From: Apostichopus japonicus
Taxonomy: Eukaryota > Echinodermata > Holothuroidea > Aspidochirotida > Stichopodidae
NCBI RefSeq assembly: GCF_037975245.1
Contig: NC_092568.1
Span: forward strand, 15,705,001 to 15,769,000
Direction of reading: 5' to 3'
Length of the DNA stretch: 64,000 nt
The position numbers and the translations under genes were made by a program. A model generated the notes under the pieces. The model was not told where the DNA came from, searched no databases, and saw only the letters and a list, made by a program, of their open reading frames with translations. Below are positions 12,201 through 27,200 of this stretch, in pieces; positions within the stretch are counted from its first letter, which is position 1; each line of letters starts with the position of its first letter.

Positions 12201-15200
12201 TGGCTAACTAGGCCAAAGTAATATTTTTTTTATTACAAATGAGGATACTCTCTTAAAAACAGAAAGTGAGCCCGTGTGGATGGAAAGTTGCCCCTAGTTG
12301 AAGCCAAAGAGGCAGTGAGTATTTAATACATAGAAGTCAGAGTTTATAACACATGGAATGAATTATTACTATTGTAGTTTACTCTGGCTATACAAAGGTG
12401 AACTACTCTAGCCTATCAAGGTCAACCTTTTTTAATATCTGAGAAGCTGTCAAATTTACCAACAATTCCAAACATCTGTTCTTGGTATGTGTCTGACAAA
12501 AAGTGTGTTTCATGATAGTATGTTAATGAGAAATCATTTGGTCACTTTCAGACATTCTTATAATGCTCAGTGTGCAACTGAGCAGACAATGATTTGTACT
12601 ACACAGGCCTACCAATTTGCAAAGTTAGTCATTTGATTTGATTTATTTATTTGATTTTCCACAGATAATAAATATATACATGTGGAGGGAAGTCCTCTAA
12701 AAAGCCAATTCAGGCTTAACAAGGTAAAGGACTCCCAAGAAAGAAAGAAAAAAATACATACATAAATGTAAATATAATTAATGTCTAAATAAGGAATAAT
12801 TAATAACATACAATATAAACAATGTATCAATACTGAGAAATTACTTCTTGTTTATCAAATCAAATCAAATCAAATCTATTCCTTTAACAACCATGCAGCT
12901 TGACTCAAGCAGTTGATACTTAAATTTATGGTAAAGAGACTTGGTCACATATACAGTGAGTTGTGTTAAAATTAATATCAATTGTCCTTTGGGTCAAATT
13001 GGGTCAAATTTATATTGGGTCAAATTTATATTTTAAAATACAGCATCATTTGGTATTTCATTTTCCACTCAAAATCAACCACCAACAGAGGATTTCAGAA
13101 ATAATAGTATCTTTATCACTGAATGCAACAATTTGATTGCAAAATGCTATAAATGTTGTATAATATGTTATATTGTTGTATAATAATGTTGTATAATGTT
13201 GTATAATGTTGTATAATAATGTTGTATAATGTATAATGTTGTATAATGTTGTATAATAATGTTATATTGACAATAACTCCACTTCTCCCATGCAATTTTA
13301 CTTTACAAAATGTCTTTGTAATTGGGTTATGCCACTTTGGGACAACACAAATGTATACAATAATGTCATTGTTTCTTCATTTTCAATACTTGTGACTACA
13401 AGCGTTAAAAATGTATTTCTTGCAATAGAAGCTGAGAGTGTATCAGCACAGTCAACTGAATACTTGGGTGACCTTCTGACAAAGTCTTCTTGAATCATTT
13501 TGGATTCATAATCTCAATGACGACTTCAGTGTCATTATGATCTAAAGAGTCATTGAGTACGCCGCTTCACTCAAATGTAAGAGAATTCAAGGCCTTTGAC
13601 AATTATTTTAATGTCTAAAGGATATTCTCATACAAAGTATCCTCAGGTGTGTTCTTGACTAATAGCTCACAACATCTACAATAACAGAGTTGAACATATC
13701 TGCAGGGTTAACCTTATTCCTGACAGATCTTTATACAATAAATCTATCAGTCATGCAATTTGGAGAATAAGGTAGCTTTAAAAGAAAGTCAAAACACACC
13801 AAAATTATTTCTACAAGATGACAATGTGTCCTACTTACTCAGAGAGTGAGGCTTAACCGTAGAGGAACTGATAGGCCAGACAGTCCACAATGTCTGTTGG
13901 AAGGAAGCTTGGACACGCAAAGGGTGAGAGTTGCCTTTAGCAGACGCAAGGTGCTGTGAGCATTAAGACAAAAGAAAAGCTTTGAAATAAATATTATCTT
14001 CAGCACAGAGTTAAACCACCTGAACAAGAGAGAAGTTTGTGACTAAAATAGAAATGGAAAAAAAAAACAAAGGCAATTTCACATCTCTTTCACATAGAAA
14101 CTACGACAAGAAATCCATACTATTGCCATAAACAACTCCAGGTAATCTTCCAGTAACCAAGGTTATGGCACACCAGCATTCACAAATTATGGGAGTAATT
14201 TGGCATCTAAGGATAGTTTTTTGTCTGTGAGAACAGAGGGGATAGTAACTTAGTCTTGAACTAGACCTGAACCATTCATTTTCCATTTCCAGTAACTGCT
14301 TATATTATGCTATATCACTGAATAGCCACAAATAAAGGAGAGGAATCTGCATGTTAAGATGCCATTTCAGAGAATTCTATGGAAGTATGTCAAATAGTTC
14401 ACTAGCAAACCCCTCATCTTGAAGTTTAAAGTGTCCAGCATAAGATGATATTACAGAAGTGCAGGAACTGTTCCCTGTGAGGGAACACATTATAATTAAT
14501 TAATTAATGACCTGGTCATTAACCTGATTGTCCTTCTCCTGCTGCATTTGTAACAAATTGCTAAACAAGTAGCTTATCTGATTAATCCAACTTGAGCATA
14601 AATTACCAACATATTCATGCATTCACACTGCGACATGACGCCTTGCAGTTCATATTTGCTGATGTGCTATTAAAATAGCTTGTTTCTACTGCTTGGCAGA
14701 GAAGTTGGTCATTATCCTTTAATAATATTTGAATTGGTTTTGTTTTATTATTCATTAGTAAAATCTCGTAACATGAAGGTCATTAGGTGGACCAATCACG
14801 TTTAATTTCAGTAAATGAAGTAAAAAGGCAACCAAGCAAATGAATGCTTAAAAACAATCAATTGGAAGCATCAATCTTGCTAATGTACATTTGTTTGCTT
14901 TAAGAGTGTCTTTAATTGTTTTACCAAATTGCAATCTTATTTTAAGCAGTTGGCAACCAAATGCAAAAACACTGACATTTAAATCTATTGTCCTTCACAA
15001 TGGACTACTTACCAGGTAGCGTTCTGATGAAACACTCACTAGGATCAAATCATCTCCAATCCTAACTTTCTCACCCTCTGATCTCTGCTTACTGGCAGGA
15101 TGTATGGTCCACCAGCAGGCTTCTCCTGCAAAATTTAAAGTTGCTATAAAAGTCAGGCGGTTGGTAAGTCATATACCGCCATGTTGAATGTTATCAATAT

Positions 15201-18200
15201 TCATTTTACCGTAGTCAGTTATCATATTCAGGTACACTGCTATCACTCCTATATGATGCATTTAGCTTCAAACATTTCAGTGACCTCTACAGCAGCAGTT
15301 GGCTCATCATATATCTCACCAGAAACAACTGTAATAATTTTCCATAGCAACAACAAATTATGGAATATTGAAAATGCCATGGTATTTAAGAACACAGAAC
15401 CTGGAGAGCTTTGTAAACAGCTTATATCTATTTCTGAGAAAAGTGCACTATATAACTGGAAAGGAAAAGGCACATAAATTAAAGATAATGAGAAATATAT
15501 GGAGAAAATATATGATAATTTCATCTGAAAATATTGTGAAAAATCTGAGCAATTGGCCTTATGGAGAAAGACAAAGGATCAACTGTAACTCAGCAACTAC
15601 AAAAAAATATATATATAAAGACAGTGAATTTAAGAGGTTTACAATGAGAGATAATCTCCATTGCTGTTTACCTTGCACTGTTTCCTGAAGGCCGACGTCA
15701 AATGCCAATTTATCTCTTGAGGAACTAGTGCAAAGACAGGCAAGGTACTAGAAATACAAATATAAGTAGGAAGGAATGAACATGATTTTGTGAGATAATG
15801 AAAAGTGATCCTCCAGAAACCAATTTAATTGTCAAGTCTGTAACACACAATGTGCAATACTTCATGTGCTTGAAAAGTTCAAAGTTCCATTGTCTGTAAA
15901 GAGGTAAGTTATTACGGTTGAAAAAATGCATTACATGAGGTCCAAGGAGGGGTATAATGAATCCCCAAGGAGGGGTATAATAAATCCAAGAAACAATAAA
16001 ACTGCATGTATTTCAAAAATCTTGAGGCAGTTAATACAGCATGATAACAGCTGTAATTTTTTATGTAATACCAATACTAGATATGATAAATATCAAAATC
16101 ATAACCAGGCTGACATGTCTATGAATATTTAGAATCAGACATACCTTGAGTAGCAATATACAAGTGACTGTTCAATTTCAAAATTAAGTAAAAAATGGTT
16201 GATTGCATTTCCATTGTTTTGCAATTGATGTGACACTCATTCACGTCAGCTGTGTGCTGAAATTGGCTATCTATTGTTTACTTTAGTTGTTCACCAGTAT
16301 CAACAAATAAGTTGAGCATTGTGTGAAACAGTATAAACATTGCAAAAGCTCCATGCTGATGTGAAAGGAACACACCATAGTGTCTATCATAACTTAATGA
16401 CTTGACATGCTCAGGCTCAAAGTAGAAGTTGAGGGGAAAATGATGTCATGAGTTCATGATGACTACTGGTATCGACTTGCTCAAACAGAAAGCCTGTTGG
16501 CTTAGTGATTCCTTGCCACATTTTATACGAGAACACTGAAGGACAAACTGATTTAAAAGTGTAACCATTACTGTCTTACAGTGATCAGCAAAGATCTTGC
16601 ACACATGTGGACTCAAGTAGGAAGTTCATCCAAGCTTGACTTTGGCAGTTATCATGTTTACAAGGTATTCAGATTTTTCTCTCTGATGACCTCAAAAGAC
16701 ATTTGACTTCCACCAATTTCAATAGGATTATTGTATGCACCAAGGAAAATCTACATACTAGGTATGAAATGCAAGCATGCTTCACTTTTTAAGTTATCAT
16801 GTTTACTGTGTTTCCCAATTTTAACCTCTATTGACCTTAAATTACCTTTGCAATAGGATTCTTGCACTCACCACGCAACATTGACATACCAAGTATTGAA
16901 GTTTAACCAAGAAACTCTTTTTGACTTATTGTGTTTACAAGGTTTCAAACTTTGAGCTAATGACCTCCGCCAATTTCAATAGGATTCTTTCAGATTTCAA
17001 CTATAAAACTCAGTTGAAAGAATCACTTTGAAATTTATGATGGAATTTAAAACCAGAAAGATCAATACATCACAACTGCTTGTAGCTGTTGAGTTTAAAA
17101 CAAATGAAAGAATCCACAGATGGATATTAACATCAACCTGTCAACAGAGAAGTCATTAAGGAAGTAATCAAATCAATTCTCAAATAGGCCAAGATAGTAG
17201 AGAGAAGAAAGACAAAAGGACAAGAGTCCAAGAGGTATGATTTGAAAGTTTTCTCGGTTAATGGGATACAGAAGGGAAACAAGTAAAAATGTTCCTATTT
17301 TGTGCAGCCTAAGCATGACCGATGCAGTATGAAAATAAATATGGTAATGTTATGAATGAGCAGCATGAATTAAATATAACCTAGACCAGTATTTTTCTTA
17401 ATTGTCATAAAACATCACACAACTAGCTGAGGCCTTTCATGAATATTTAATTCCATTTCATGCTGAATTTGACAGGGTTCGGAGATGATCAATTTCTCTC
17501 TTATTGCTCACTGTTAGCATTGATAAAAATTTCATACATATCGATCGGCATAGCATGTTAACTGGTAAATAAATCATCAGTTTAAGTCAGTGCTTATCAA
17601 TCGCAAAATAGATCAACCTACTTCACTAGTCTTTATTAAAGATAAAGATAAATAGTCTGACAATCTTTCACATGAACAAAATTTTAGTGATACTCAATGT
17701 TTTTTTCTTTGTTGAATATAAATTAATTGAACAAAATTTCAGTGATGCTCAATGTTTTTTTCTTTGTTAAATATAAATTAAATGAATAAAATTTCACTGA
17801 TGCTCAATGTTTTTTTCTTTGTTAAATATAAATTAAATGAACAAATTTTCAGTGATACTCAATTTTTTTTTTCTTTGTTAAATACAAATTAAATGAACAA
17901 ATTTTCAGTGATACTCAACTTTTTTTTCTTTGTTAAATATAAATTAAATGAACAACATTTCAGTGAACATTGCTCAATGTTTTTTTCTTTGACAAATATA
18001 AATTAAATGAAAAAAAATTCAGTGATGCTCAATGTTTTTTTTCTTTGTTAAATATAAATTAAATGAACAAAATTTCAGTGATGCCCAATGTTTTTTTTTT
18101 CTTTGTTAAATATAAATTAAATGAACAAAAGTTCATTGATGCTTTTTTTTTTCTCTCTCTCTTTGTCTGACTTAAATATAAATCAAGTGAACATGATCGT

Positions 18201-21200
18201 TCGGAAAGAAGCAAACAGCTATATGCAAATTACAGTAAAGATGGCCTTCGTATAAACTGAAAACAACTATGCATGTGTTCTATTAAAGTATCTGCATTGG
18301 ATGAAATAACATGCACGCATGATTTCAAAAGGGGGTACAGAGATGTCACGTAAGTTAGTTTCCATCCAATGATACATCTCCACCAGCAGGAATCTGTTTC
18401 ACATGACAAATGTCAAACAGACAGTCTTTGAGTGTTTTCCCATCTTTGCACATACCAAGAGAGCTAAGATGGAGTAAGAGGTCATTCCATCTCAATGACT
18501 CACTTCAATCTTCCTCTGTCTGGTCTTTAAATTAAAGGGCTTACAGTAACATTGGCATACTACGTACAGAGAGAAGGTAACAGTGGACTTAATGCACTTT
18601 ACAAATACACCAGGTTAAAACACCTCTTTTTCTTGCAAATTGAAATCATCTAAAAATTCATACTTGGTTTCTCAGAGTAATTCTACAGGCGCTAGTATGT
18701 TTCAACTAACTGCAATATCTCAAGTTATTAATGTTGATACTATTATAATGCGTATCTTAGTACCAGTTTCTCTGTGCATAATTTTGTCTATAATTCTGGA
18801 AATAAAGTTACACTTTCATGACAAATAACCAGAGGGTACATTATTTGGGATATTATTTGCTTTGTCATATTCATTCCTAGAATAAAATAAAAGTAAATAA
18901 TAATATAGTAAATAGAGTAAAAATCCAAGGTATCCGGGCAAATTTCGAAGAACATTTTTCCCAATACGAAAAACATGTGAGACACTTTGGAATGGTAGAA
19001 TATGAAGGAGTTCACTAGGGGTCAGTAAGGGTGCACAGTGTTAAAAGATTACCAGGGCATACTAGACACGGTAGAATGCGGTGCATAGGTTGTGGGGAGA
19101 CAGGTAAGTGGGGAACGAAGTAAATAATAATATAGTAAATAGTTTAGCTGTAGCATACTATCCTGCATGGTAATTGAATAACAACTAAAAAGGTACATGT
19201 TTCAGCATATTTAGAGTAACACCACTGTTGTTTAACTTTGTTTTCAAATTAATCTTGTTTTCCTGCTAACAACACAAATGTTATTCACCTAGTCATATCC
19301 GCATATGGAACATAACTGTGAAATTAAAACATGACTGAACAAATCTTGGAAGAAGCGACAGACACTGGAAACTGAAAAATTATCTCAAGAGGTAATTATG
19401 CAGATAAATTTTTGGGAATACTTACAATGAAGGCTTAAACATGTAACCCTTTCACTTTTATAAACTGATGCCCAAGAAATCTTTACACAGCAATCATTGA
19501 TCAACATACCTAATAGCCAATGTTACATTTATGTTTTGGTTTCTACAAATTAGAGCTAGATATGTAAAATTCACATGGCATTTTTACCAAATTAAAAAAT
19601 GTTCATTCTTTCAAGGGTGACCTTTGATCATAAAATAGGAACTATACAATTAGTCACAACTGGTTGCTATTGGCAACCAAATAAGATTTTGGACTTTGAC
19701 CATAATTAGTAATTATTTGAAATGTGTTTTTTTCATAGTCTATAATTATTTCACCTATCAACACCTAGACACAGATTTCTAATTCCAAAAGAAATTGGAT
19801 ACCTCTAGTGACTGAACAAGGACAGCTGCAGAGCAAGAAATCAACACAAACTGTGCAGTGTCTATCAGCTATTAACACAGTATAGTATAGTGTCATTTAT
19901 AATGCAGGGAGAGCACTCTAAAAACTCATCATCTGAAGATGATCAATGGCTAATGGTCACAAACATTATTTAATTTATCATCTCGAGTGATCAAACAAAT
20001 GTTACTGCAGCATGAGGACATTACCTATTCCATTTGACTATCTGTTATAACAATGTGTGAACGCCCAGAATACATGATTTTACTAAAAGTCAATCAGAGA
20101 GAAGTAGAATGGCAGAGCAGGATTAATGACTTTATCCTCAATAACACTTTGCATGTCTATCGACCGTCATAGGAAATTACTAACATATGCGTTATCAATT
20201 TCTGTTTGGATAATAAATTCCTACTCTGAGATGCATTGCAGAAGATGGGTCCCTGAGACAATGATGTGCCCTACTTTTACTATTGATGACAACTTAATCA
20301 AGCATTGTCAGCTTCTGTTGCCTGGATACTTGATTTCACCTCATTAACACGCTGTAGGATATCTCCAACTTTTGATATGTACAGTTACTGTTTTCTTGTC
20401 TAATTAAGCCTCAAATTCTCAGAGCACTTACAAGGCAATGACTGACTAACTCACTGGATATAGTCACACAGGGATATATACAAACAATTGCAATCAAAAG
20501 TACCTCAGCAACAGGATGAGGTACTAGCCTGGATAGTTTCTTACCATTTCACTGAGAGAATGTCGAAGAAGAATGGCATGGCCATAAAGCAAGGTGCGGT
20601 TTCCTGCTTGGGTGGCCTGCAAAGAAGGAAACATACAGTAGACAATAATTTATGGAGAACTTGTCTCATTTTAGCTACTAGGACTCAACTCCATGAAGTG
20701 TAACATGGCAATGAGTTATGACTCATGCTATAAATTACACACGTTTCTATATATTTGATGGATACAGTTAGCTACAATGCAACAAACAACCTTGACATGT
20801 AAACCAACAGCAATTAAAGGTGGGCAAAATTAATAGATAACATGCTAATTGCAAACTAAGGGAATCAGTCACATTATATATTCAAAAAAACTTGATACAA
20901 AATGTTGGTTTGCTAAAGTAGTCAAAGTGCGACAATATCATAAAAGTAATGCTATGTCTATTGAAAGAAATGTAAAATACAGCATCTAGGTCTGAGTATT
21001 GCTTGCAGAGAAAAATGCAATATCAATATTAAAGTAATGATTAAATAATATAACAATCAAGGGTGTAATGCAGAGTTATCTATAAAGGGAAGTAGTTGAA
21101 TGTTTAAAAATAAATATTGAAAACTAATAAGAACACAATCCTAAAACAATTCTGACATTCTAAATGAAAATAATAGCAATAATGTGAAAGGGTGCTCATG

Positions 21201-24200
21201 TGAATTAGTCATTCTTGAATTATTTAATTTGGCATGTGGCCTTTGCTTATTTTTAACTTTTTCATTGTTTTAAGTCTTAAGTCAAATTGAAGCTTATTGC
21301 CTGCATAGCATTGAAATTTTCTTCTGTGCATTCATTACAAGTAACGAAATATTTCACAATGTTTTCACATCTGATGAGCTCAAATGAACTTCGACCTCAC
21401 CAAAGACAATGGGTCTCTAAAACTCAAAATTGGACCTTCATCTATTGAAGAATTCATCTTACCATATTGTTCTCCTTGAGATAACATACATGGTATGGTT
21501 CAGCAACACTCGCATACAAATACTCACACAAAGACAATCATGAAGGTGTACAGTAGGTTACCTACCTGTGCAAAACATTTTCCATGTTAACTATAGTGTA
21601 TTACTTTGCATGAATTGCAGAAACTTAACAGAATGTCAGACAGTTACAGGAACAGGACTGGAATATGACATTTTCGCTTTATTACAAACCACAATTTGCT
21701 TTTGTGATTTGACTTTCATTGTTTAGATTTTGTTATATCCATTTTGGTATGCTAATTTTGCATGCTGTGCTATTTTGTCAAACGATAAGAACCATAACCA
21801 TGTTTAACTACATATTAATCTTGCCAGCAAAAGCCATTTATGTTAATTCAGAAAGAGAATCTCCTTCTCTGCATACACTAATTACTGTACCAATCTTATG
21901 AAGACACAAAAGTAGACACTGTGATACAATTCAAGTAAGCAAGAGTTGATAATGAAGCATCTGACTAGCTGATTAGTAATGCCCATCTACTGTCATGGCA
22001 ACATATCAAACAGTCTTTGGCAGATATTTACAATGAAAGGATTCAAAAGATCATCAAAAAATTCAACACAGAAATGGCATGAATATTGCATTTGGGGTTA
22101 CCTGTGATTAGAAATGGATCACAGAAGAAAAAGTTTAAAAAACATCTGATTTTTTTTAAAATATTTAACATTCCTCAATTGTGATGATCATGGATCACTG
22201 CCAGCTTACATCAAGCCTTCTCTTTTGGATCAGTGTTCAGAGAATAACAATTATGACAGGGGTGTAACTGTTACACCCATTGATAAACTCAGAAATCAGA
22301 TTTATTTTCTGTCTGTATACTAAACACCTTCAAACTGCTGTTGTAGAATCCATTCTTAATCAAGCAAAACTTACTGTTTCCATACAGTCTGTTGATACCA
22401 TCTCCTGCAGCGCCCTCACAGACAGCGATTGTTCTAATACGTACACACATAATGAAAGGTCCGGAGGGGTGTTCTGAAAGAAGACGAAGAAGAAATGTAG
22501 CTTGATAACTCTCTACTGTGTAACAAAAAGGATCATTACAGTGAACCTGTGACAATTGCTATGGTACCAATGATGTGTATTGCTGATGGCAAACCTGCCT
22601 GTTCTACCTTCATGTCCTTAGAAGTCACATCATGTTGCTGCGGAGGATGGACATTGCTTTATGACTGAGTACTACACACATGTGCAAATCCAAGGATTTT
22701 ACAGGCTTAACCATTGTCAAGCCATCAGCAATGGTTATAAATTAAAGTGTGTTAAATGGGCCAAAAGATTCCACATGTTCTTCCTTGGAGCTTCTGGCCC
22801 TCAAAATTATTCTGAGACACTGTTAAGTATATAAATATGTATTAAAGGCATTAAAGACTCGCCCCAAACCGCGTGCCGCACTTTGAAAAAGTTAACTTTC
22901 CGTTGCTTGCAAGTGAAGTTTTCTGCTTGTCGCTACAAAATGCAGACAGTAATAAAACGTGATACCTTGTTATCTTTAGCTGGACCTGAGATGTCCATTG
23001 CTATATCATTCAACACTGTGCTGTGGGTATTGACCGCAGCTGTTATACTGAATGTATACTACTAGTGTATAATTACCGAAGGTAGCAAGCTGCGTGCGTA
23101 TTTTCTGGGATCAATGGTGGTGTCTAACACTTCTGTTGCACCTTAAACTAGGTCAGATTACCGGCATTAGACGTTTCTTTTTGCGCGAGTCTTCACACCC
23201 TTTAAATCAAGTGTCTCAGAGTGTGATGAAACACTTTAACTGTAGCAGTTGAATATTCTTTAACTTTTGAACATGAGTGTGACCAGGTTGACTTATATTT
23301 GGAGCCGATCATGATGAGATTTAAAAGCAAACCTCCAAACTGTTGAACAGTATGAACATAGTTGTGTCACTGTCATCATTGATTAATTTGTCAGGACTAT
23401 CAAACATATATTTATAGGACTGTGTTTTATATATCACAGAATTAACAGTATGATAGAGACTAACTACTTTAAAGTAAAATATAACTCTGGTAGAAGTCCA
23501 ACAATCAATATCAGAGGGATACTCAAATATCTTACTTCAGATGTAGTATTCTAATCAGCCATTTTGTAACGTTTTGTACTGGATGATGAAGAAAGCTGGC
23601 TTTGAGCCAATTGTTTAAAGATTCCAAATATGAGCAACAAACTGCTTTGCACATTGGAACTGTAACTTGCCATTATTCTAGTTGGTAATCGGCTTGCAAT
23701 TGAGCCAAGTGAAAATGTAACACAGAACTAAAGCAAAGACATGGTCACACAGCTGAATTGGTAGGTTGGCTGCAGGGATGTATATGCCAGTGGGATTTTT
23801 TATCATCAGTAGATCCAAGAGGCACACCAATATGTGAGGTGTTTCCTTTCCTTTTTGGCATATTTTAAATGAAAACAAATTTCTCTTTTAAATTAGTGAT
23901 AAAAGATATGGGGTGATTTATAATAGGGACAAAAACAGTTAGCAGGCAAGTTTCAAGTGGTCCCATGTACTAGCAAGAACACTGAATAATTCTGGCTCTT
24001 TACTGGCACATTTAATTCTCCAATCTCATCTGACAATATATTCCTTTAATGGATAAAACAAGATCAAATTTACAGCATATCAAGCCAGATTTCATTTCTT
24101 ATCAGTCTAAATCTTCAAGCTACTTTACTAAATTAGATGAATTGCACCACTGACAGAGAGTACTGTAACACAAGCAGCCAAATTAATTACCACAGATCGG

Positions 24201-27200
24201 TGGAATCAGTTGTTCTCAAAACTGGAAGGTTGACAGAAGGTACTTCAAAATGGTTTGATATTTGACAGGTAACGAAAAACTTTGATTGAAATGTTACATC
24301 ACAAACTGTGCACATCTTCAGCTGACAAGGTTTATGTTTATATTGCAAGATATGAAAGCAAGGGACAGTCACAAAGTTGAAAACAGGACAACAATTAAAA
24401 GCATGTTGTTGAAAGATTTAATGATGTTAACTGACAACAATCTATTGACTACAGAGGGAATATGTAACAAGGTAAAAGCCTGCCAGTCAAATATGAGTAC
24501 CCAGGTAATCTTTTCTAATGGGAGGTGGAACAAATGGGGGAGGGAAGGGCATTAAACACTCTTAACACAGTATATCAAGGCATCAACTGTCAATTCTGTG
24601 AAATACTCTACAACAGAGCTACTCAAATGTCCTAACAGGAACGATAACAAGATTGGGAGAAATGGCTAAATCACTGCTATACTAAAGCACCAACATATTT
24701 TAGATCTTTGTTTAATACTCTTGAAGGGAAGAAAAGGGATATTACCATAAATTACATTAACTACCCCTGCCAATGAACATGAAAGCAATTAACTGTGTTC
24801 CTTTTAATGTAACTGAAGTACTTTGAAGCTTAACTCATAACATTCCATTATAGGTTTCAGTATAAAAATGGGTATCAATCCAAATTAAAAAATAAACTTA
24901 TTGGTGCAAGCAGATCGATGTAATATTTGTTGTTTTCCTAGGCAAATTGCTTTAAGGTGTTGTCCCATCACCCAATAATTTTAGCAAATCAGGCATAAAC
25001 TACTATTACCTTGGTATTAAATTACCCCTATGGAATCACCAAAAGCTAGCTAGTTCAAGGCAGTTAACAATTACTGATCACAAGTAAGAAACTGCATACC
25101 AGACCTCCATAGGTTTTATAAACTATGTTGTCTGAGGGTATAATTATTCAAGACAAAATTCAGTTTTCACATAGAGATGAAACATCTTGATTTCTGAATC
25201 ACTAGGCAATTAGACATGCTCACCTACTTAACACTTCATTAAAACTTTTTGGCAATTAATATTTTCCCATTTAATCATTTAGTTTCTCAGTAGTGCAGAA
25301 CATAATCTTACAAACCAACAACCTTTACATTTAATAATATTATGCTATTTAAAGTTAACATAAATGCACAAAACTATAATAAGTCTGACTTTTGTCAATA
25401 ATCTTTAATATAAATGCTACTTTTTCATTGCTGATGTAGAATGAGGTAAACTATGCAGCAACTATGTTTCCGTTTAGAAGAGAAAAGGGAGCTATAATTT
25501 TGATCATCCAATACATACTGTACGTATATACTACCTAGCAAATTATACTGAAAATCATTTGATGAACAAATTCATAACTACTAATGGAATAATCTATTTT
25601 GTCCATGGATTCAGTGTGTTTCCATTAACAAGTAATTACTAGCCTTCACGGATATATAAACAAAGGAAAAGCCGTGAAACCGATGTCCTCTATCCACAGG
25701 TAGATGAAATACATTAAAATTACTGTGACCTCTAAACAAGCCTTTCCTTGAGAGTATCAGGATGGCCACTATATCCTCCAGAAATGGCTTGAAATTATCA
25801 ATTTTATTGTGGTTGGTACTGTTTTTGTAGGTTAAGTGTGTTGCACTACCTTAGGGAGGTCTACCAGTAGGACTCTTGAAATTTAATTGAATCTCCATCA
25901 TCAGTGGAGTGTGTCTGTTTGCTATTGTGTAACCAAATATTCCCACCATGAAACAAGGCTAAGAAATATGATATCTATATGGATATACCAATTACAAAGC
26001 TTATAAGTTAATATAACGTATTGTGTGTTATTTCAATCTTGTTATAACTACAATTAAGCACTATTGTGTGTAACTCAGTGGGGCATGAGTGCTAATGCAT
26101 CTCCAGCTGTAACACCTACAATATTAAAATGAATACCTACACTATAAAAATGAATACATACAATATAAAAATGAATAAATACAATATGAAAATGAATACA
26201 TACAATATAAAATTGAATACATACAATATAAAATTGAATACATACAATATAAAAATGAATACATACAATATAAAATGATGTACATCCAATCTATGATGTT
26301 CAACAATGAATAGGAAAAAACAAAAAGACATTCTATGACTCTATATATCTTCTCCAAAGTTTTTGAGGTAATGATTGACAATAGGGTACAATTCCTTGTA
26401 ACTTGCTATATGCACAATACCATTGCATTTGATGGTCATTATCACCACCAAAAAAGAAACAATTCATTAGAATCACCAACCACTCACTACAGCAGGATAA
26501 CTGGTAGAGGATAGGTTGTTATCCTGGTTCTAGTCAGTTTGTGTTTTCTTCTCTTTTGTTTTGTATTTTTGTTTTATTTTGCTCCTTTTGCTCTTTCATG
26601 ACTGGTATGTCAATTAGTAGTTACCACTTCACGGCAACATTAACATCTACGTGACAAGAACCTGCAACCAGAAAGCATAGTACTTTCTCTAGAACTCAAA
26701 TTATCTTTGACCTTCACTGAAACCCAACAAGTATTAATCAGTAGAGGAAGATTGCAATTCACCATGCACTATGACTCTCTGATATAGTTTTGAATCAAAT
26801 GACAGTTATTTAGACAGTAGTTAATATATTTAGTGGAATCTAAGCATTTCATCACCCAGATAACCCAGATGTTATGTTGGTTTATTTCATGCAACAAGCA
26901 GACAAGCTTATGGTATAAATTTTGAAATTTCTTCGTTTTTCTAAACCAATACTGACCAGTTAAGCTAAAGAACAACATTGCTCTACAGATCTTACTTTAT
27001 AAAATGATATTAAAATTTTACCATCAGCTATGCCCCCCCCCCCCCCCAAAAAATGAAAATTTTAACATTAAGTGTTAGGTGATTATAACAAGTATAATGG
27101 ACTTGAAATGAAATACACCATAACCTACTTTTAACAATTCTGCTGCTAATCATTAAGTCAACAAACTTGCAACACAAGTAGTTATATATATATGCATACA

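Larger units (their letters stand above)
10961..13838 (-). other. RyR intron 7
   Basis: A 2.9-kb intron. It holds the inverted-end repeat at 12628-12880, a short GGGTCAAATT direct repeat near 12991-13032 and a TTGTATAATG-type microsatellite at 13150-13266. The remainder is AT-rich with nothing recognised. Confidence 0.85.
15748..20544 (-). other. RyR intron 4
   Basis: A 4.8-kb intron. In order it holds a ~22-bp direct duplication at about 15942-15985 (AAGGAGGGGTATAAT core), a diverged ~140-bp dispersed repeat at 16630-17010, a ~57-bp poly-T-containing array at 17672-18191 and a partial family M element at 18915-19126. The rest is AT-rich and unassigned. Confidence 0.85.

Noticed and set aside
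22883-23065. 60-codon open frame within the intron 2 MITE
   Set aside because: The corresponding frame in the second MITE copy at 63361-63710 is broken by indels, so it is not a conserved product.
26137-26381. Hydrophobic FILYVF-type open frames suggesting a membrane peptide
   Set aside because: They come from a 21-bp AT-only array read in two frames.
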